From assembly GCA_948567375.1 (NCBI GenBank), contig OX419756.1, positions 28,064,552 to 28,128,551 on the forward strand: a stretch of DNA of 64,000 nt, read 5' to 3'. Position 1 is the stretch's first letter. Every line of letters begins with the position of its first letter. Below are positions 21,424 to 33,729 of the stretch, one piece after another. Made by a program: the position numbers and the translations under genes. The notes beneath the pieces were generated by a model. The model saw nothing but the letters and a program-made list of their open reading frames with translations, was not told the origin of the DNA and ran no database searches. The DNA comes from Lunularia cruciata. Taxonomy: Eukaryota; Streptophyta; Marchantiopsida; Lunulariales; Lunulariaceae.

Positions 21424-22032
21424 TAATCAGTTTGTTCTCAACTCAAATCACACTCAATCAAATCAGTACTTGATTTGTCATTCAATAATTTTTCAACAAT
21501 TGGATAATGATTATAGTCAAGTCACACCCACACTAGCTAAGAGAATCTAGGTGACGCTCACCGTCCTCTATCCACCATAGCCAAGAACTAAAAACTCAAC
21601 ATCAAAGAAGTGAGCTCTATGGAGCTGCACTTTGAAAGTATACCCCCTAAACTAAAAAAACTCAACATCAGAGAAGTGAGCTCTATGGAACTTCATTTTG
21701 AAAGTATACCCCCTAGGTCTCAAACCCTAAGGGTCCCATTGATGGCACATCCAATTGTATGAATAGTGCAAGTGATGATGGGCCTCACCATGTAGTTAGT
21801 ACCCCAAACATGAAATCTGACCGTCAACAAGTAGTCTATGAGTAATTACCAAAATACCTCTAACTACCGTCTTTACTAATCCAATGGTCAAGCAATCAAG
21901 GTGCAACACTACACATGGTATGATAGTTATCGTGTGTATATACGTCACTAAACAACATACATCATTATAAACATCATATGTTATAGAAGCACAACTCACA
22001 CATAAGTCATACATGAACTCTAAAGTATCACA
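21424..22032 (-). repeat. G0 LTR, left (3' LTR in element orientation)
   Basis: It aligns with 40301-40700 (for example CTAAGAGAATC.A.GTGACGCTCA and CATGAAATCTGACC). On the minus strand it may start with TGTGATACTTTAGAG at 22032, just after a purine-rich AGAGGGACAA. A 63-bp stretch is tandemly repeated inside (about 21588-21712). A second copy of the LTR-start sequence lies outside at 21350-21423, next to the TA run. Confidence 0.5.
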
Positions 22033-22235
22033 ATTGTCCCTCTAACTCTAGATAGCTATCTACTCCAAGTATATGGTATACCCTATGTTGGGTAAAGATT
22101 AGAAGACCATGTGCTATCAAGCACCATCATTAGTCGCCTGTTTGCAATCTATACCATATAAAGGATGAACTAGCTATAAGTCACGTACATTTATGATATG
22201 ACCATTGTGAGGAAAAGAATCAAACATCCTATATG

Positions 22236-22662
22236 TGTAAAAGACCAAGACCAAGGAGAGAAATAAGAGAGTGGAAGATCACATTGGGACATTTGAATGC
22301 GGGTAAACTCTGAATGCCTAGCATGAGCTTTGGCTCTTGTATTTATAGAGATCCTACAAGACTCTTGAGAAGCTTTTCAAGAAGCTTCCTTGAACCTCTT
22401 TCTTGGAGTGCAAGCCAAGTTAATCAAGAAGTTTCCTCAAGAATTTTCCTTCTAGAAGTTGTTTACTTGGCATGCAAGCTAAGCTAATTGGAAGCTTCTA
22501 GAAACTTCCTTCTAGAAATTACCTACTTGGAGTGCAAGCTAAGCTAGCCAAGAAGCTTCCCAAGAAGTTTCCTAGATACTTCTAAAATATTCTAGGCTAA
22601 TTTGTCTTATTTGCTACTTCATTAGCCATACTAACTTTGTTGCTAAACTCCATATTGTTACA
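22236..22662 (-). repeat. G1 3' LTR
   Basis: It is 427 bp long. On the minus strand it starts TGTAACAATATGGAG right after the polypurine-like GATGGGGGAATA. It contains a perfect heat-shock-element array at 22491-22508 (GAAnnTTCnnGAAnnTTC), further GAAnnTTC blocks, and a TATAAATA box (minus strand, near 22340). Confidence 0.85.
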
Positions 22663-25600
22663 TATTCCCCCATCGCTAGTTGGTGACGTCTTCGTTGCTA
22701 GTGAAGCTTCAAACTCTTGGATGGCCAGTTGTGCATTTTGGAGATGAGAAAGAGGTCCCTATGTGGCATCATGAAGTGGATATCCTTCCCAAAGGACCTT
22801 GTACTCCGTATATTGTCGATGGCCTTGTTGAATGTAGTGACGTGCAAGGATACAATCAACTTCATACTCCTCATGATCATTGATAGGGATAGGAGGAGGG
22901 GGAGGTTGGACTCGAGAGGAAAGAGAAGAGGGGTTAAGAACAAAGGGTTTCAACTTGGAAATATGAAAGATAATATGGATGCACATATGACAAGGCAAGG
23001 CAAGTCAATAAGCAACAAGAGAGACAATTTGGGTGACATCAATGGGTCCTATTCAATTAGGGGCAAGTTTATGAACTTGGGTATCAAGTGGGAGAGGGAG
23101 GTTACTGGATGAGAGCATGATCTTATCACCAACTTGAAAGTTGAGATCATGACAATTATGATTCGCATATTGTTTTTGCCAATTTTGAGCAACAAGGAGA
23201 TGAGATTTGGCTTGTTGGAAGGATTGTGAGATGGTGGTCAAGAAGGTAGAAGTATGAGGGACATGAGATGGAGGAGGAGCAAGAAGGGACTCTAGTACAA
23301 GTGGATCTTGGCCAAAATTGAGAAAGAAAAGAGAGAAACCGGTGCTTGCCTATTTAGAATTATTGTATGTAAACTCCATAGCTGCAAGACATTCATCCCA
23401 ATTGGTATGGTGAATGTTGACGAAGGCACAAAGTATATCTTCCAAGGTGCAATTTGCATGTTCAATTTTTTTATTAGTTTGAGGATGATAGACAGTGGAC
23501 AAAGTAAGCTTGGTGTTGAGTATCTAGAAGAGTGCTTGCCAAAGTTTCCATTGAAATAAGGATCATGGTCGGAGATGAGTACACATGTTATCCCATGATG
23601 CTTGAATACATTATCAAAGTAGATTTGTGCCAAGGTTAGAGCATCCATAATATCAACCGGTGGTGCCAAATGGATTTGCTTACTAAGCTATCCACAAACA
23701 CCACAATTGTTGTGTGACCTTGCTTTGCCTTGGGCAAAGAGGTGATGAGATCTAAGCTCACATGTTCCCAATGAGTTGATGGAATGGGGAGTGGTTGAAG
23801 GAGTCCACTTGGTTTCTAGCTATTGGCCTTGTTGCGTTGGCAACTCTCACATGATCAAACAAACTCTCAAATATGTTGTGCCATGTTGGGCCACCACCAT
23901 TGGCGTTGGAGGGTACCCAATGTCTTATCCACACCCATGTGACCAACTATTGGTAAATCATGGGCTTCTTGAAGGCGCACAAGTCGGAGATCACCTTCGG
24001 CTGGAATATAGATCCGATCCTCATGGAATAGAATGCCTTCCTTGAAGCAAAAGGTGTTGTACTCCTTATTGCATGCTATAATAAGACCATGTACCATTTG
24101 GAAGAAGGGATCTTGTTATAGAGTTGACCAAAAAATGTTTTGGACCTTGGAGTCAATTGACATAGTTGTAATTGCTGCAATGATGAGAGGAAGAGACTTC
24201 AAATCAGGTCATAATAATAGAGCATCAAAGATAACATGGAACCACCTTGGTTTACACTCAAGTTTGTTATCAAACAATTGGAGTTGCTCCTCCCATCAAT
24301 GATATATACTTCTCATGTGTTCCAAGTGTAAGATCTGCAACAATGGTTTGTGATCAGTTTGCATGATCAATTGTTTCTCCAAGAGATAATGCCTCCATAC
24401 CTTGGTGGCATATATCATTGCAAGTTGTTCTTAATCTCAAGTAGAGTAATTTCTTTTAGCCATATTTAGTCTACAAGATACAAATAAAATGGGATGTATT
24501 CCATCTGGGACTTCCTATTGCAACACGGCTCTAATTGCAAAGTTAGAAGCATAAAAATCAACCACACAAGGTAGTTGAGGATCATATGGTTGGAAAATAG
24601 ATCTTGAAGACACAATATGTTTCAATTTCTAAAATCTTCTTTGTGCTTGGTGGTCCATTGGAAACTCAAGTTCTTCCCCAAGAGGTCAGTCAATGATGTA
24701 GCCACATGAGCATAATAGTGGATGAATTGTCAATAAAAACTTGCCAATCCATTAAATGCCCATACTTCTATAACATCTTTTGGAGTAAGTCAATTAATAA
24801 TGGCCTTGATTTTATCCTCTTCCATCTTGATTGCTTCCGATGAGATCTTGTGACCAAGGAAGGTAACTTCCTTTTGCCAAAAGGTACACGTTGACTTCTT
24901 GTAATAAAATTTCCATTGTCGTAGTTGTTCCCGCATGTGATTCATGTGTTCTGTCTCTATCTTGCTATAAATTAAGATATCATCCAAGAACACCACTATA
25001 TACCAATCTAATAGTCCATCCAACACCTGATGCATCTGATCCATGAAGATTGCTAGAGCATTAGTGAGCTTGAAGGTGGAACTCTCTATTCAAAATGCCC
25101 ATACCTTGTGCAAAAGGTAATTTTTTCACATCCTCCCTATCAATAGGGATTTGCCAATAGCTACCACAAAGATCCACTTTGGAAAATTTTTGTGCTCCAC
25201 GCAATTGATCAAGCAAGTCATCAATCCAAGGCAAGGGATATGTATTCTTCACTATTTGCTTATTGAGCACACGATAATCAATACAAAATGAAGTCCTCCA
25301 TCCTTCTTTGGAACAAATAGTACTAGTGCTCTCCAACGAGAGGTACTATGTCATATGAAATCTTTCTCCAACAATTCCATAAGTGTTATTTGCAACTCTT
25401 ACAACTCCTTTGGTGAGAGCCAATAGATTAGTTTACTCACTAGAGTACTCCTTGGCAATAACTCAATCTTAACTCAATCTAACTCAATCTACTGGTGCTC
25501 CCCAAGGAGAGGTACTATGTCATATGAAGTCCTTTCTCCAACAATTCCATAAGTGTTGTTTGCAACTCCTCCAACTCCTTTGGTGAGAGCAGACAAACTG

Positions 25601-26106
25601 GTTTATTCATTGGAGTACTCCTTGGGAATACTCAATCTTGAAGGGCGTACCATGATTGGAGGGTAATCCTTTTAGCAGATCATCCAAAAACACATCCACA
25701 AACTCCTGAACTATCTGATCAACCATTTTTTTGATGAGGCTCTTGGCCTTCCTTAGATTGTCCTTGTGAAATTGACTTGATCTACAATGTGAAAATAGAT
25801 TTATCTTCTTCCAAAGCTTGCTCTATGGCTGTTTCACTAACAAACTTTCCATCTAGGGACTCATCTCTCTTCAAATCTTGCTCTATGGTTGCTTTCTTGG
25901 CAAATTTTGCATCTTGGGACTCATCTCCTTTCAAGGCTTGCTCTATGGCTACCTTCTTAAGAAACTTCTCATCTTGGGATTGATTATTCTTAAAAGTCTT
26001 ACTCAAAGGTGCCACACAACCTAATCAAAAATTCTTATCTTAGTGTTGTATTTGAATTTATTATCGAGTCCAATCAAATTAAACCTTATGATATTCAAGC
26101 CAAGGT

Positions 26107-26532
26107 TGTAACAATATGGAGTTTAGCAACAAACTTAGTCAGGTTTACAAAGTAGCACATAAGACAAAGTAGCCTAGAATATTCTGGAAGTATCTAGGAA
26201 GCTTCTTGGGAAGCTTCTCGGTTAACTTAGCTTGCATCTTAAGTAAGTAGTTTCTAAAAGGAAGCTTCTAGAAGCTTCCAACTAGCTTAGCTTGCACGCC
26301 AAGTAGGCGGCTTCTAGAAGGAAACTTCTTGAAAAGCTTCCTAGTTAACTTGGCTTGCACTCTAAGAAAGCGGCTTGAGGAAGCTTCTTGAGAAGCTTCT
26401 CAAGGACCTTGTATGCTACCTATAAATACCAAAGCCAAAGCTCATGCTATGCATTTGGAGCTTTCCCTCATTCAAGTGTCCCAATGTGAGTTTCCATTCT
26501 CCTATTTCTCTCCTCGGATTCAGTCTTTTACA
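26107..26532 (+). repeat. G2 5' LTR
   Basis: It starts TGTAACAATATGG and ends TTTTACA. It carries an HSE array GAAGCTTCTAGAAGCTTC at 26261-26278, more GAAGCTTC blocks around it, and a TATAAATA box at 26421-26428 that marks the probable promoter of the element. Confidence 0.93.
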
Positions 26533-26550
26533 TTGGTATCAGAGCAGGAA
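26533..26550 (+). other. Primer binding site of G2
   Basis: TTGGTATCAGAGCAGG immediately follows the 5' LTR and matches the standard complement of the 3' end of initiator tRNA-Met used by plant Ty3/Gypsy elements. It is not a tRNA gene. Confidence 0.85.
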
Positions 26551-26889
26551 TGGGATGGATGGAATTTATGGACCACCAAATCCACTTCCACCGAACCATT
26601 GGGATTTTTGCATCCAAATACTACCCAAACATAGTTCATCATCTCGCACTTTGGACAAGATTTTCTGCATATGATCACCATATCTGAGGAACCCTTGGTG
26701 CTTCCGGTTGTAACTTATGGAGAACGGTGGACGTGCTATTTCTATGTGTTAATAAATTAGATAGATTGGGAATGGTGTGATAGAGGAGCAACCATGGCGG
26801 TAATACTTGATGTTATCCTTGCTATGCAACAACAAATCAAGCACCTTACTCTATTGTTGGATGAACGAGATCTTTGATGACAAGAGTCG

Positions 26890-27699
26890 GTGGAGAGAGT
26901 ACTAATTCAAGAAGGAGAAAATCAAATCAGATTCCCTAAACCCAAGGTATTTGAAGGCAAGAATCTCCTGGGTGCAATGGAGAATTTTGTGTTTGATTAT
27001 GAATGTTATTTTGAAGCTACCAATCTACAAGATGAGCAAAAACAAATTCTCTTGGCTTTTAGCCAATTGGATGGAGTAGCAAAGCTATGGTGGAGATTTC
27101 GAGTGGAGCGAGCCAAACAAAAAATGGTTGCACCAATCTTGACATGGGCAGAATTCAAGAGCGCAATAATCAGTCGGTTCCAAGCTATAAATGCCACACG
27201 AGCTGCACGAGATAAGTTGATAGAGTTGAAACAGATTGGCTCTGTAAGAAGTTACATCACGTAGTTCCAAAACACCATCATGCAAATTCTAGATATTTTG
27301 GAAGGTGAAGCTCGGGATCAATTCGTGAGGGGCTTGAAGGCAAGAACCAAATTAGAGGTAACCATGCGAGAGCCACAACACTTGGAGGAAGCCATGCGGT
27401 TGGCCGAACGTTTTGATTCCTTGGTGGCAACAACTTGGCCTCGACCTCGATCCCCACAAAGCTTGCTAATACACTACACACAAGTGGAGGAGCCCGCACC
27501 AATGGAGATTGATGCAATTCAACAAAGACCATTGGGCATGGCAAATAGGGAGAAATTGCGACAAAATGGTGGTTGTTTTTATTGTCGCCAATTGGGGCAT
27601 CGCATTGTTGAATGTCCACTTAAGAATGGACGACCTCGACAAGTTGCCCAAGTGGAGGTTGTGGAGCGGAATGATCAAGGAAATGAGGAATCCCAATAG
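26890..27699 (+). pseudogene. G2 gag
   Basis: This is a capsid-type retrotransposon Gag: FPKPKVFEGKN...FVFDYECYFEA, then LDGVAKLWWRF and TWAEFKSAIISRF, then a nucleocapsid zinc knuckle CFYCRQLGHRIVEC (CX2CX4HX4C) near 27570-27612. A TAG at 27262-27264 interrupts the frame between the two capsid parts, and translation would resume in the same frame. The end at 27697 (TAG) precedes the protease in the following ORF. Confidence 0.85.
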
Positions 27700-27705
27700 G
27701 AGATT

Positions 27706-28377
27706 TTGAGCCACCTACTGGGAGCTTCCAATGGGATTGAAGGCTCGACCTATGCAAGTCTGCTTCACTTGCAAGGTATGATATCTAATAGGGGTTGTAG
27801 GATTTTGGTTGATTCTGGAAGTTCAGAGAATTGCATGTCTATGCAAGTAGCAAAGGAATTGGGTATTCCTATCAAGCTAATGATTGGAAGTAGTTTGATG
27901 ATGGCGGATGGTAGAAAGGGTTCTGCATTCCGCACCTTACATCCTGTTACCTTCAAGATTGAGAAGGAGTATTTGGAGTGTTTGAGGCTTGTAGTGGCAC
28001 CTCTACACTATGATATCATTCTAGGTCTACCTTGGCTTGAATGTCATAAGGTTCAATTCGATTGGACCCGAAGCCAAATTCAAGTACAACACCAAGGTAG
28101 GAATTTCCGATTAGGTTGTTTGGCACCTCTGAGTAAGACACTTACGAATAGTCAGTCCCAAGATGGGAAGTTTGTCAAGAAGGTAGCCATAGAGAGAATC
28201 TGGAAGGGAGATGAGTCCCAGGATGGGAAGTTTGCCAGGAAGGCAACCATGGAGCAAGCTTGGAAGAGAGATGAGTCCCTAGAAGAGAAGTTTGTTAAGG
28301 AAGTAGCCATAGAGCAAGCTTTGGAGGAAGATAAGTCTATATTTGCGGTGTGGATCAAGCAAATTGCACAAGAATAA
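27706..28377 (+). pseudogene. G2 protease and repeat-bearing linker
   Basis: An aspartic protease with the catalytic DSG in ILVDSGSSENC (about 27802-27834) is followed by MMADGRKG and IILGLPWLECH. The C-terminal third is three tandem 20-residue units (28150-28329), then DKSIF. It ends at a TAA (28375-28377) before RT, so this polyprotein is broken. Confidence 0.8.
28150..28329 (+). repeat. Three in-frame 60-bp repeats in G2 pol
   Basis: Each unit encodes about 20 residues of the form (D)ESQDGKFVKKVAIEQAWKR. The same three-unit array is present on the minus strand in G1 (25785-26000), so it is a family trait and not a new expansion. Confidence 0.85.
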
Positions 28378-28559
28378 TCTGAGGAGGGCCAAGTGCCACA
28401 TCAAGCGATAGTTGAACAGATAGTTTAGGAGTTTGCAGATGTGTTTCTGGATGATCTGCCAAAGGGGTTACCCTCCGACCGAGATATGCCCTTCAAGATC
28501 AAGTTATTGCCAAGGAGTACTCCAGTGAGTAGACCAATCTATCGGCTCTCACCAAAGGA

Positions 28560-29770
28560 GTTGGAAGAGTTGCAAACAACACCTACAAAGTTGTTGGAGA
28601 AGGATTTCATATGACATAGTACCTCTCCTCGGGGAGCACCGGTACTATTTGTTCCAAAGAAGGATGGAGGACTTTATTTCTGTATTGATTACCGGGGGCT
28701 CAATAAGCAAACCATGAAGAATACATATCCCTTGCCTTGGATCGATGACTTACTTGATCAACTAAGTGGAGCACGTTACTTTTCCAAGTTGGATCTTTGT
28801 AGCGGCTATTGGCAAATTCCAATTGATAGAGAAGATGTGCAAAAGACTACCTTTCGCACAAGGTATGGACATTTTGAGAAGAGAGTTTTACCTTTTGGAC
28901 TCACTAATGCTCCAGTAGTCTTCATGGATCAGATGCATCGGGTTTTGGATGGACTATTGGATCGGTCAGTGGTGGTCTTCTTGGATGATATCTTAATCTA
29001 TAGTAAGACAGAGGTAGAACACGTGAATCATGTGCGAGAAATCCTAAGACAACTATGACAATGGAAATTTTATTGCAAGAAGTCAAAGTGTGCTTTTTGG
29101 CAGAAGGAGATTACCTTCTTGGGTCATAAGATCTCATCAGAGGGGATCAAGATGGAGGAAGAGAAGATCAAGGCCATTACTGATTGGCCTACCCCAAAGG
29201 ATGCTACAGAAGTATGGGCATTCAATGGATTGGCTAGTTTTTACCGGCAATTCATCCACTATTATGCTCATGTGGCTGCACCATTGATTGACCTCTTGGG
29301 AAAGAACTCAAGCTTCCTGTGGAATACCAAACATGAAGAAGTATTCCAGAAGTTGAAACATATGGTGTCTTCAAGACCCATTCTTCAACCATATGATCCT
29401 CAACTACCTTGTGTGGTTGGTTTTGGTGCTTCTAACTTTGCAATTGGAGTTGTGTTGCAACAAGAATTTCCGGATGGACTACATCCCATTGCCTTTGTGT
29501 CTTGCCTACTAAATACAACTGAAAGAAATTACTCTGCTTGAGATTGGGAACAACTTGCAATGGTATATGCCACCAAGGTATGGAGGCATTATCTCTTGAG
29601 GAAACAAGTGATCATGTGAATTGATCACAAGCCATTGTTGCAGACCTTACACCTGGAGCACATGAAGAGTCAACATCATCGATGGGAAGAGTAACTTCAA
29701 TTGTTTGACATCAACTTGGGTACAAACCAGGTCAGTTCCATGTCATCCCTGATGCTCTATCACGATGACC
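28560..29770 (+). pseudogene. G2 reverse transcriptase and RNase H
   Basis: RT blocks in order: [19 protein letters not shown] (28650-28705), [36 protein letters not shown] and the catalytic [12 protein letters not shown] (about 28972-29007). A TGA at 29056-29058 follows. RNase H has GFGASNFAIGVVLQQ (29421-29465), where the usual first Asp of DASN is Gly, so a metal-binding residue is lost. Further stops lie near 29539 and 29617. Confidence 0.85.
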
Positions 29771-29799
29771 TGATTTGAAGTCCCTTCCTCTCATTGCGG

Positions 29800-30960
29800 C
29801 AGCAATTACGACGGTGTCAATTGACCCCAAGATCCATAACGAGTTTTGGTTAGCTCCACAACAAGATCCCTTCTTCCAAATGGTACATGGTCGTCTAACA
29901 ATAGGTGACAAGGAGTACAACACCTTCTCCTTCAAGGAAGGCCTTCTATTCCATGCGGACCGGATCTATGTTCCAACCAAAGGTGATCTTCAACTTATGT
30001 GCCTTCAAGAAGCCCATGATTTACCCATCGCTGGTCACATGGGTGTGGACAAGACCTTGGGTACCCTCTAACGTCAATGGTGGTGGCCCAACATGACACA
30101 AGATGTTCGAGAATTTGTCAGATTGTGTGAGAGCTACCAACGTAACAAGGCCAGTAACCAGAAGCCGAGTGGACTCCTTCAACCACTCACCATTCCATCC
30201 ACTCGCTGGGAGCATGTGAGCTTGGATCTCATCACATCCTTGCCAAAGACAAAACAAGGACACACCGCAATCGTGGTGTTTGTGGATGAGCTTAGTAAGC
30301 AAATCCACTTGGCACCAACCTATGATACCGTGGATGCTCCAACCTTAGCGCAAATCTACTTCAACAATGTCTTCAAGCATCATGGGATGCCACATGTACT
30401 CATCTCTGACCATGATCCTTGATTTACTGGGAAGTTTTGGCAAGCACTCTTCTAGATACTCGGCACCAAGCTTGCTTTGTCCACGGCCTATCATCCTCAA
30501 ATTGATGGACAAACCAAACGTGAAAATTGTACATTGGAGGATATGTTGCGGGCCTTTGTCAATGTCCACCATACCAATTGGGATGAATATCTTGTAGCTA
30601 CAGAATTTGCCTACAACAATTCCAAATAGGCAAGCACCAGATTTTCCCCCTTCTTTCTCAATTTTGGCCAAGATCCGCTTGTTCCAGATTCTCTTCTTGC
30701 TCCCCCTCCATCTCAGGTTCCTCATACTTCCACATTCTTGACCACTATATCCCAATCGCTCCAACAAGCCAAGTCTCACCTCCTTGTTGCTCAGAATCAC
30801 TAAAAACAATATGTGGACCACCATCATTGTGATCTCACCTTTGAAGTTGGTGATAAAGTCATGTTATCCTCCCTCTCCCACTTGATACCCAAGTTTGTAA
30901 ACTTGCCCCTAACTGGATAGGACCCTTTGATATCACCCAAATTGTCTCTCTTGTTGTTTA
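29800..30960 (+). pseudogene. G2 integrase
   Basis: It has an HHCC zinc domain (HDLPIAGHMGVDKTL, then LCESYQRNK, where the first of the two Cys is kept and the second is Tyr-shifted). The core has [19 protein letters not shown], then VLISDHDP with the second Asp, and [15 protein letters not shown] with the expected Glu. Stops at 30069-30071, 30421-30423 and later break the frame. Confidence 0.8.
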
Positions 30961-31089
30961 TCGACTTGCCTTACCTTGTCACATGCATATCCATCCTGTC
31001 TTTCATGTTTCCAAGTTGAAACCCTTTGTTCCTAACCCCTCTTCCTTTTTCTCTCGAGTCTAACCTCCCCCTCTTCCTGTCCCTATCAA

Positions 31090-31265
31090 TGATCATGAAG
31101 AGTACAAAGTTGATTGTATCCTTGCGCATCACCATATTCAACGAAGCCGTCGCCAACATACAAAGTACAAGGTCCTTTGGAAAGGGTATCCCCTTCATGA
31201 TGTCACCTGGGAGCCTCTTTCTCACCTCCAGAATGCACAGACGGCCATCCAAGAATTCGAAGCTT
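31090..31265 (+). pseudogene. G2 chromodomain
   Basis: The pol C-terminus reads HEEYKVDCILAHH, then KYKVLWKGYPLHDVTWEPL and AIQEFE, the three-strand plus helix pattern of a chromodomain with WKGY and TWEP. In chromoviruses this directs integration to chromatin marks. It ends about 40 bp before the polypurine tract. Confidence 0.85.
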
Positions 31266-31306
31266 CACTGGCGACGAGGACGTCACCAACTAGTGGCGGG
31301 GGAATA

Positions 31307-31732
31307 TGTAACAATATGGAGTTTAGCGACAAAGTTAGTCGGGCTTACGAAGTAGCACATAAGACAAAGTAGCCTAAAATATTCTGGAAATATCTAGGAA
31401 GCTTCTTGGGAAGCTTCCCGGTTAACTTAGCTTGCACCTTAAGTAAGTAGTTTCTAAAAGGAAGCTTCTAGAAGCTTCCAACTAGCTTAGCTTGCACGCC
31501 AAGTAGGCGACTTCTAGAAAGAAACTTCTTGAGAAGCTTCCTAGTTAACTTGGCTTGCACTCTAAGAAAGCAGCTTGAGGAAGCTTCTTGAGAAGCTTCT
31601 CAAGGACCTTGTATGCTACCTATAAATACCAAAGCCAAAGCTCATGCTAGGCATTTGGAGTTTTCCCTCATTCAAGTGTCCCAATGTGAGTTTCCATTCT
31701 CCTATTTCTCTCCTCGGATTCAGTCTTTTACG
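31307..31732 (+). repeat. G2 3' LTR
   Basis: It is nearly identical to 26107-26532, with scattered substitutions and the last base changed from A to G. It keeps the HSE array (31461-31478) and the TATAAATA box. The low divergence implies that G2 is the youngest insertion of the nest. Confidence 0.93.
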
Positions 31733-33314
31733 AAGGTAGTCCTAGAATGACATCATAGTGTAGAGATACCACTCCAAAGCTCATACACTCCAAATACTCC
31801 TTCCCAATCTTGAAAGTAATAGATTGCAAGTTACAAAATGTAGAATCTTTTCTACCATCCGCCATCATCAATCTACTTCTAATTACTGGCTTGATAAGAA
31901 TACCCAATTCTTTTGCTATTTGCATATACATACAATTCTCTAAAATTCCAGAATCAATCAAAATCTTACAACCCTAATTAGATATCATACCTTACAACCA
32001 AAACAAACTTGTATAGGTTGAGCCTTTAATCCAATTAAAACTAATCAAATTTCCAATAGATAGCTCAAAATCTCCTATTGGGATTCCTCGTTCCCTTGAT
32101 TATTTTTCTCCACAAACTCCATCTGCGTGACTTTTTGAGGTCACTTATTCCTAAATAGATATTCAATAATGTGATGTCTAGTTGGCAATAATAAAAATAA
32201 CCATAATTTTGTTGTAGTCTTTCTCTATCTATTGTACCAAATGGTCTTTGTTGGATAACATCAATCTCCATTAGTGTTGGTTCCTCCATCCATGCATAAT
32301 GTATTGGTAGGCTTTGTTGGATAACATCAATCTCCATTAGTGTTGGTTCCTCCACCCATGCATAATGTATTGGTAGGCTTTGTGTAGGTCAAGGTTGAGA
32401 TCAAGTTGTCACAACCAAAGAATCAAAGTGCTCAACCAATTGTATGGTTTCTTCCACATTTTGTGGTTCTCGCATGGTCATCTCCAATTTGGTTTATGAC
32501 TTCAATTCCCTCACAAATCAATCTAGAACTTCACCTTCTTGTATATCTGGGATCTGTATGATGATATTTTGAAATTGCAGGATGTAGTTCTTTATAGAGC
32601 CAATTTGCTTCAACTCTGCCACTTTATCTCATTTGGCTTGGGTGGCATTTATAGTTTGAAATTGACCAAGTATTACATCTTTGAATTCTTCCCATGTCAA
32701 GATTGGTGCAACAATCTATGGTTCAACTTGCTCCACTCAAAATTACCACCAAAGTTTAGCCACACCATCCAATTGGCTAGAAGCCAAGAGAATCTATTTC
32801 CATTTGTCTTGAAGATTGGTAGCTTTAAAATAACATTCCCGGTCAAATACAAAATTCTTCATTGTGTTTGGAGGATTCTTGCCTTCAAACACCTTGGGTT
32901 TTGGAAATTGGATATGATCTTCTCCATCTTGAATTGGTGTTCTCTCTATGTGTTCTTGTCGTTACTGGTCTTGTTCATCCAACAATTAATAAGGTGTTCA
33001 ATTTATTATTGTATAGCAATGATAATGTCTAATATTGCTACCATGGCTACTATTCTATCTCACTACTCCCAATTTATCTAATTTATTAACACAAAGATTC
33101 ATCAATTCACCTTTCTCTATAAATTACAACCAGAAGTATCAAGAGTTCCTTAAATAAGGTGATCATATGCAAGAAATCCTACCCAAAGCGTGAGGTGATG
33201 AATTGTGTGAAAAAATGCTTGGGTAATATCTTGATAAAAAAATCCCAATGATTTGGTGGAAGTGGATTTGGTGATCCATAAATTCTATCCATCCCATTCC
33301 TACTTTGATCCTAA

Positions 33315-33729
33315 TGTAAAAGACCAAGGCTGAGGAGAGAAATAAGAGAATGGAAGATCATATTGGGACACTTGAATGTGAATAAACTCCAAATGCTTAG
33401 CATGAGATTTGGCTCTAGTATTTATAGAGATCCTAGAAGACTCTTGAGAAGCATCTCAAGAAGCTTCCTTGAGCCACTTTCTTGGAGTGCAATCCAAGTT
33501 AATTGGGAAATTTCCTCAAGAAGTTTTTTCCTAGAAGTCATTTACTTGGTATGCAAGCTAAGCTAGTTAGAAGCTTCTAGAAGTTTCTTTCTAGAAACTA
33601 CATACTTGTGGTGCAAGCTAAGCTAATCGGGAAGCTCCTTGGATACTTATAGGATACTGTAGGTTAATTTGTCTTATTTTTTATGTTGTTAGCCCTACTA
33701 ACCTCATTGCTAAACTCAATATTGTTACA
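33315..33729 (-). repeat. G1 5' LTR
   Basis: It is about 415 bp long and homologous to 22236-22662, with an HSE array at 33570-33587 (GAAGCTTCTAGAAGTTTC). It is more diverged than the G2 LTR pair, which agrees with G1 being the older insertion. Confidence 0.85.

Larger units (their letters stand above)
26107..31732 (+). mobile_element. Ty3/Gypsy chromovirus G2, full length, inside G1
   Basis: Two 426-bp LTRs (26107-26532 and 31307-31732) are flanked by the 5-bp duplication AAGGT at 26102-26106 and 31733-31737. A primer site TTGGTATCAGAGC for initiator tRNA-Met follows the left LTR, and a GGCGGGGGAATA polypurine tract precedes the right LTR. The order is gag, protease, RT, RNase H, integrase, chromodomain, as in chromoviruses. 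The target was the protease region of G1: the flanks rejoin to give GLP...WLE-type protease text on the minus strand. Several stops make it non-autonomous now. Confidence 0.93.
22236..33729 (-). mobile_element. Ty3/Gypsy chromovirus G1, split by G2
   Basis: The LTRs are 22236-22662 and 33315-33729, starting TGT and ending ACA, flanked by the 5-bp duplication ATATG at 22231-22235 and 33730-33734. Minus-strand fragments are: gag 33260-32065 (with a 66-bp internal duplication near 32255-32385), protease 31961-31733, then, past G2, a linker repeat 26015-25782, RT 25336-24790, integrase 24097-23053 and a chromodomain near 22870-22770. The primer site is decayed (TTAGGATCAAAG in place of TTGGTATCAGAG). 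RT carries a tandem duplication near 25322-25640. Stops and shifts are frequent, so it is inactive. Confidence 0.85.

Noticed and set aside
21235-21550. Tyr-Ile repeat proteins on both strands
   Set aside because: They are translations of the (TA)n run at 21274-21350.
22680-24302. Plus-strand ORFs such as 22717-23112 and 23776-24045
   Set aside because: They are reverse shadows of the G1 integrase and chromodomain on the minus strand.
26533-26550. tRNA-like TGGTATCAGAGC
   Set aside because: It is the primer binding site directly after an LTR; no cloverleaf surrounds it.
25782-28358. Regular 60-bp repeats considered as a CRISPR-like array
   Set aside because: The units are adjacent without spacers and encode in-frame protein repeats of a retrotransposon.
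30345-31252. Minus-strand ORFs of 160 and 93 residues
   Set aside because: They are shadows of the G2 integrase and chromodomain coding strand.
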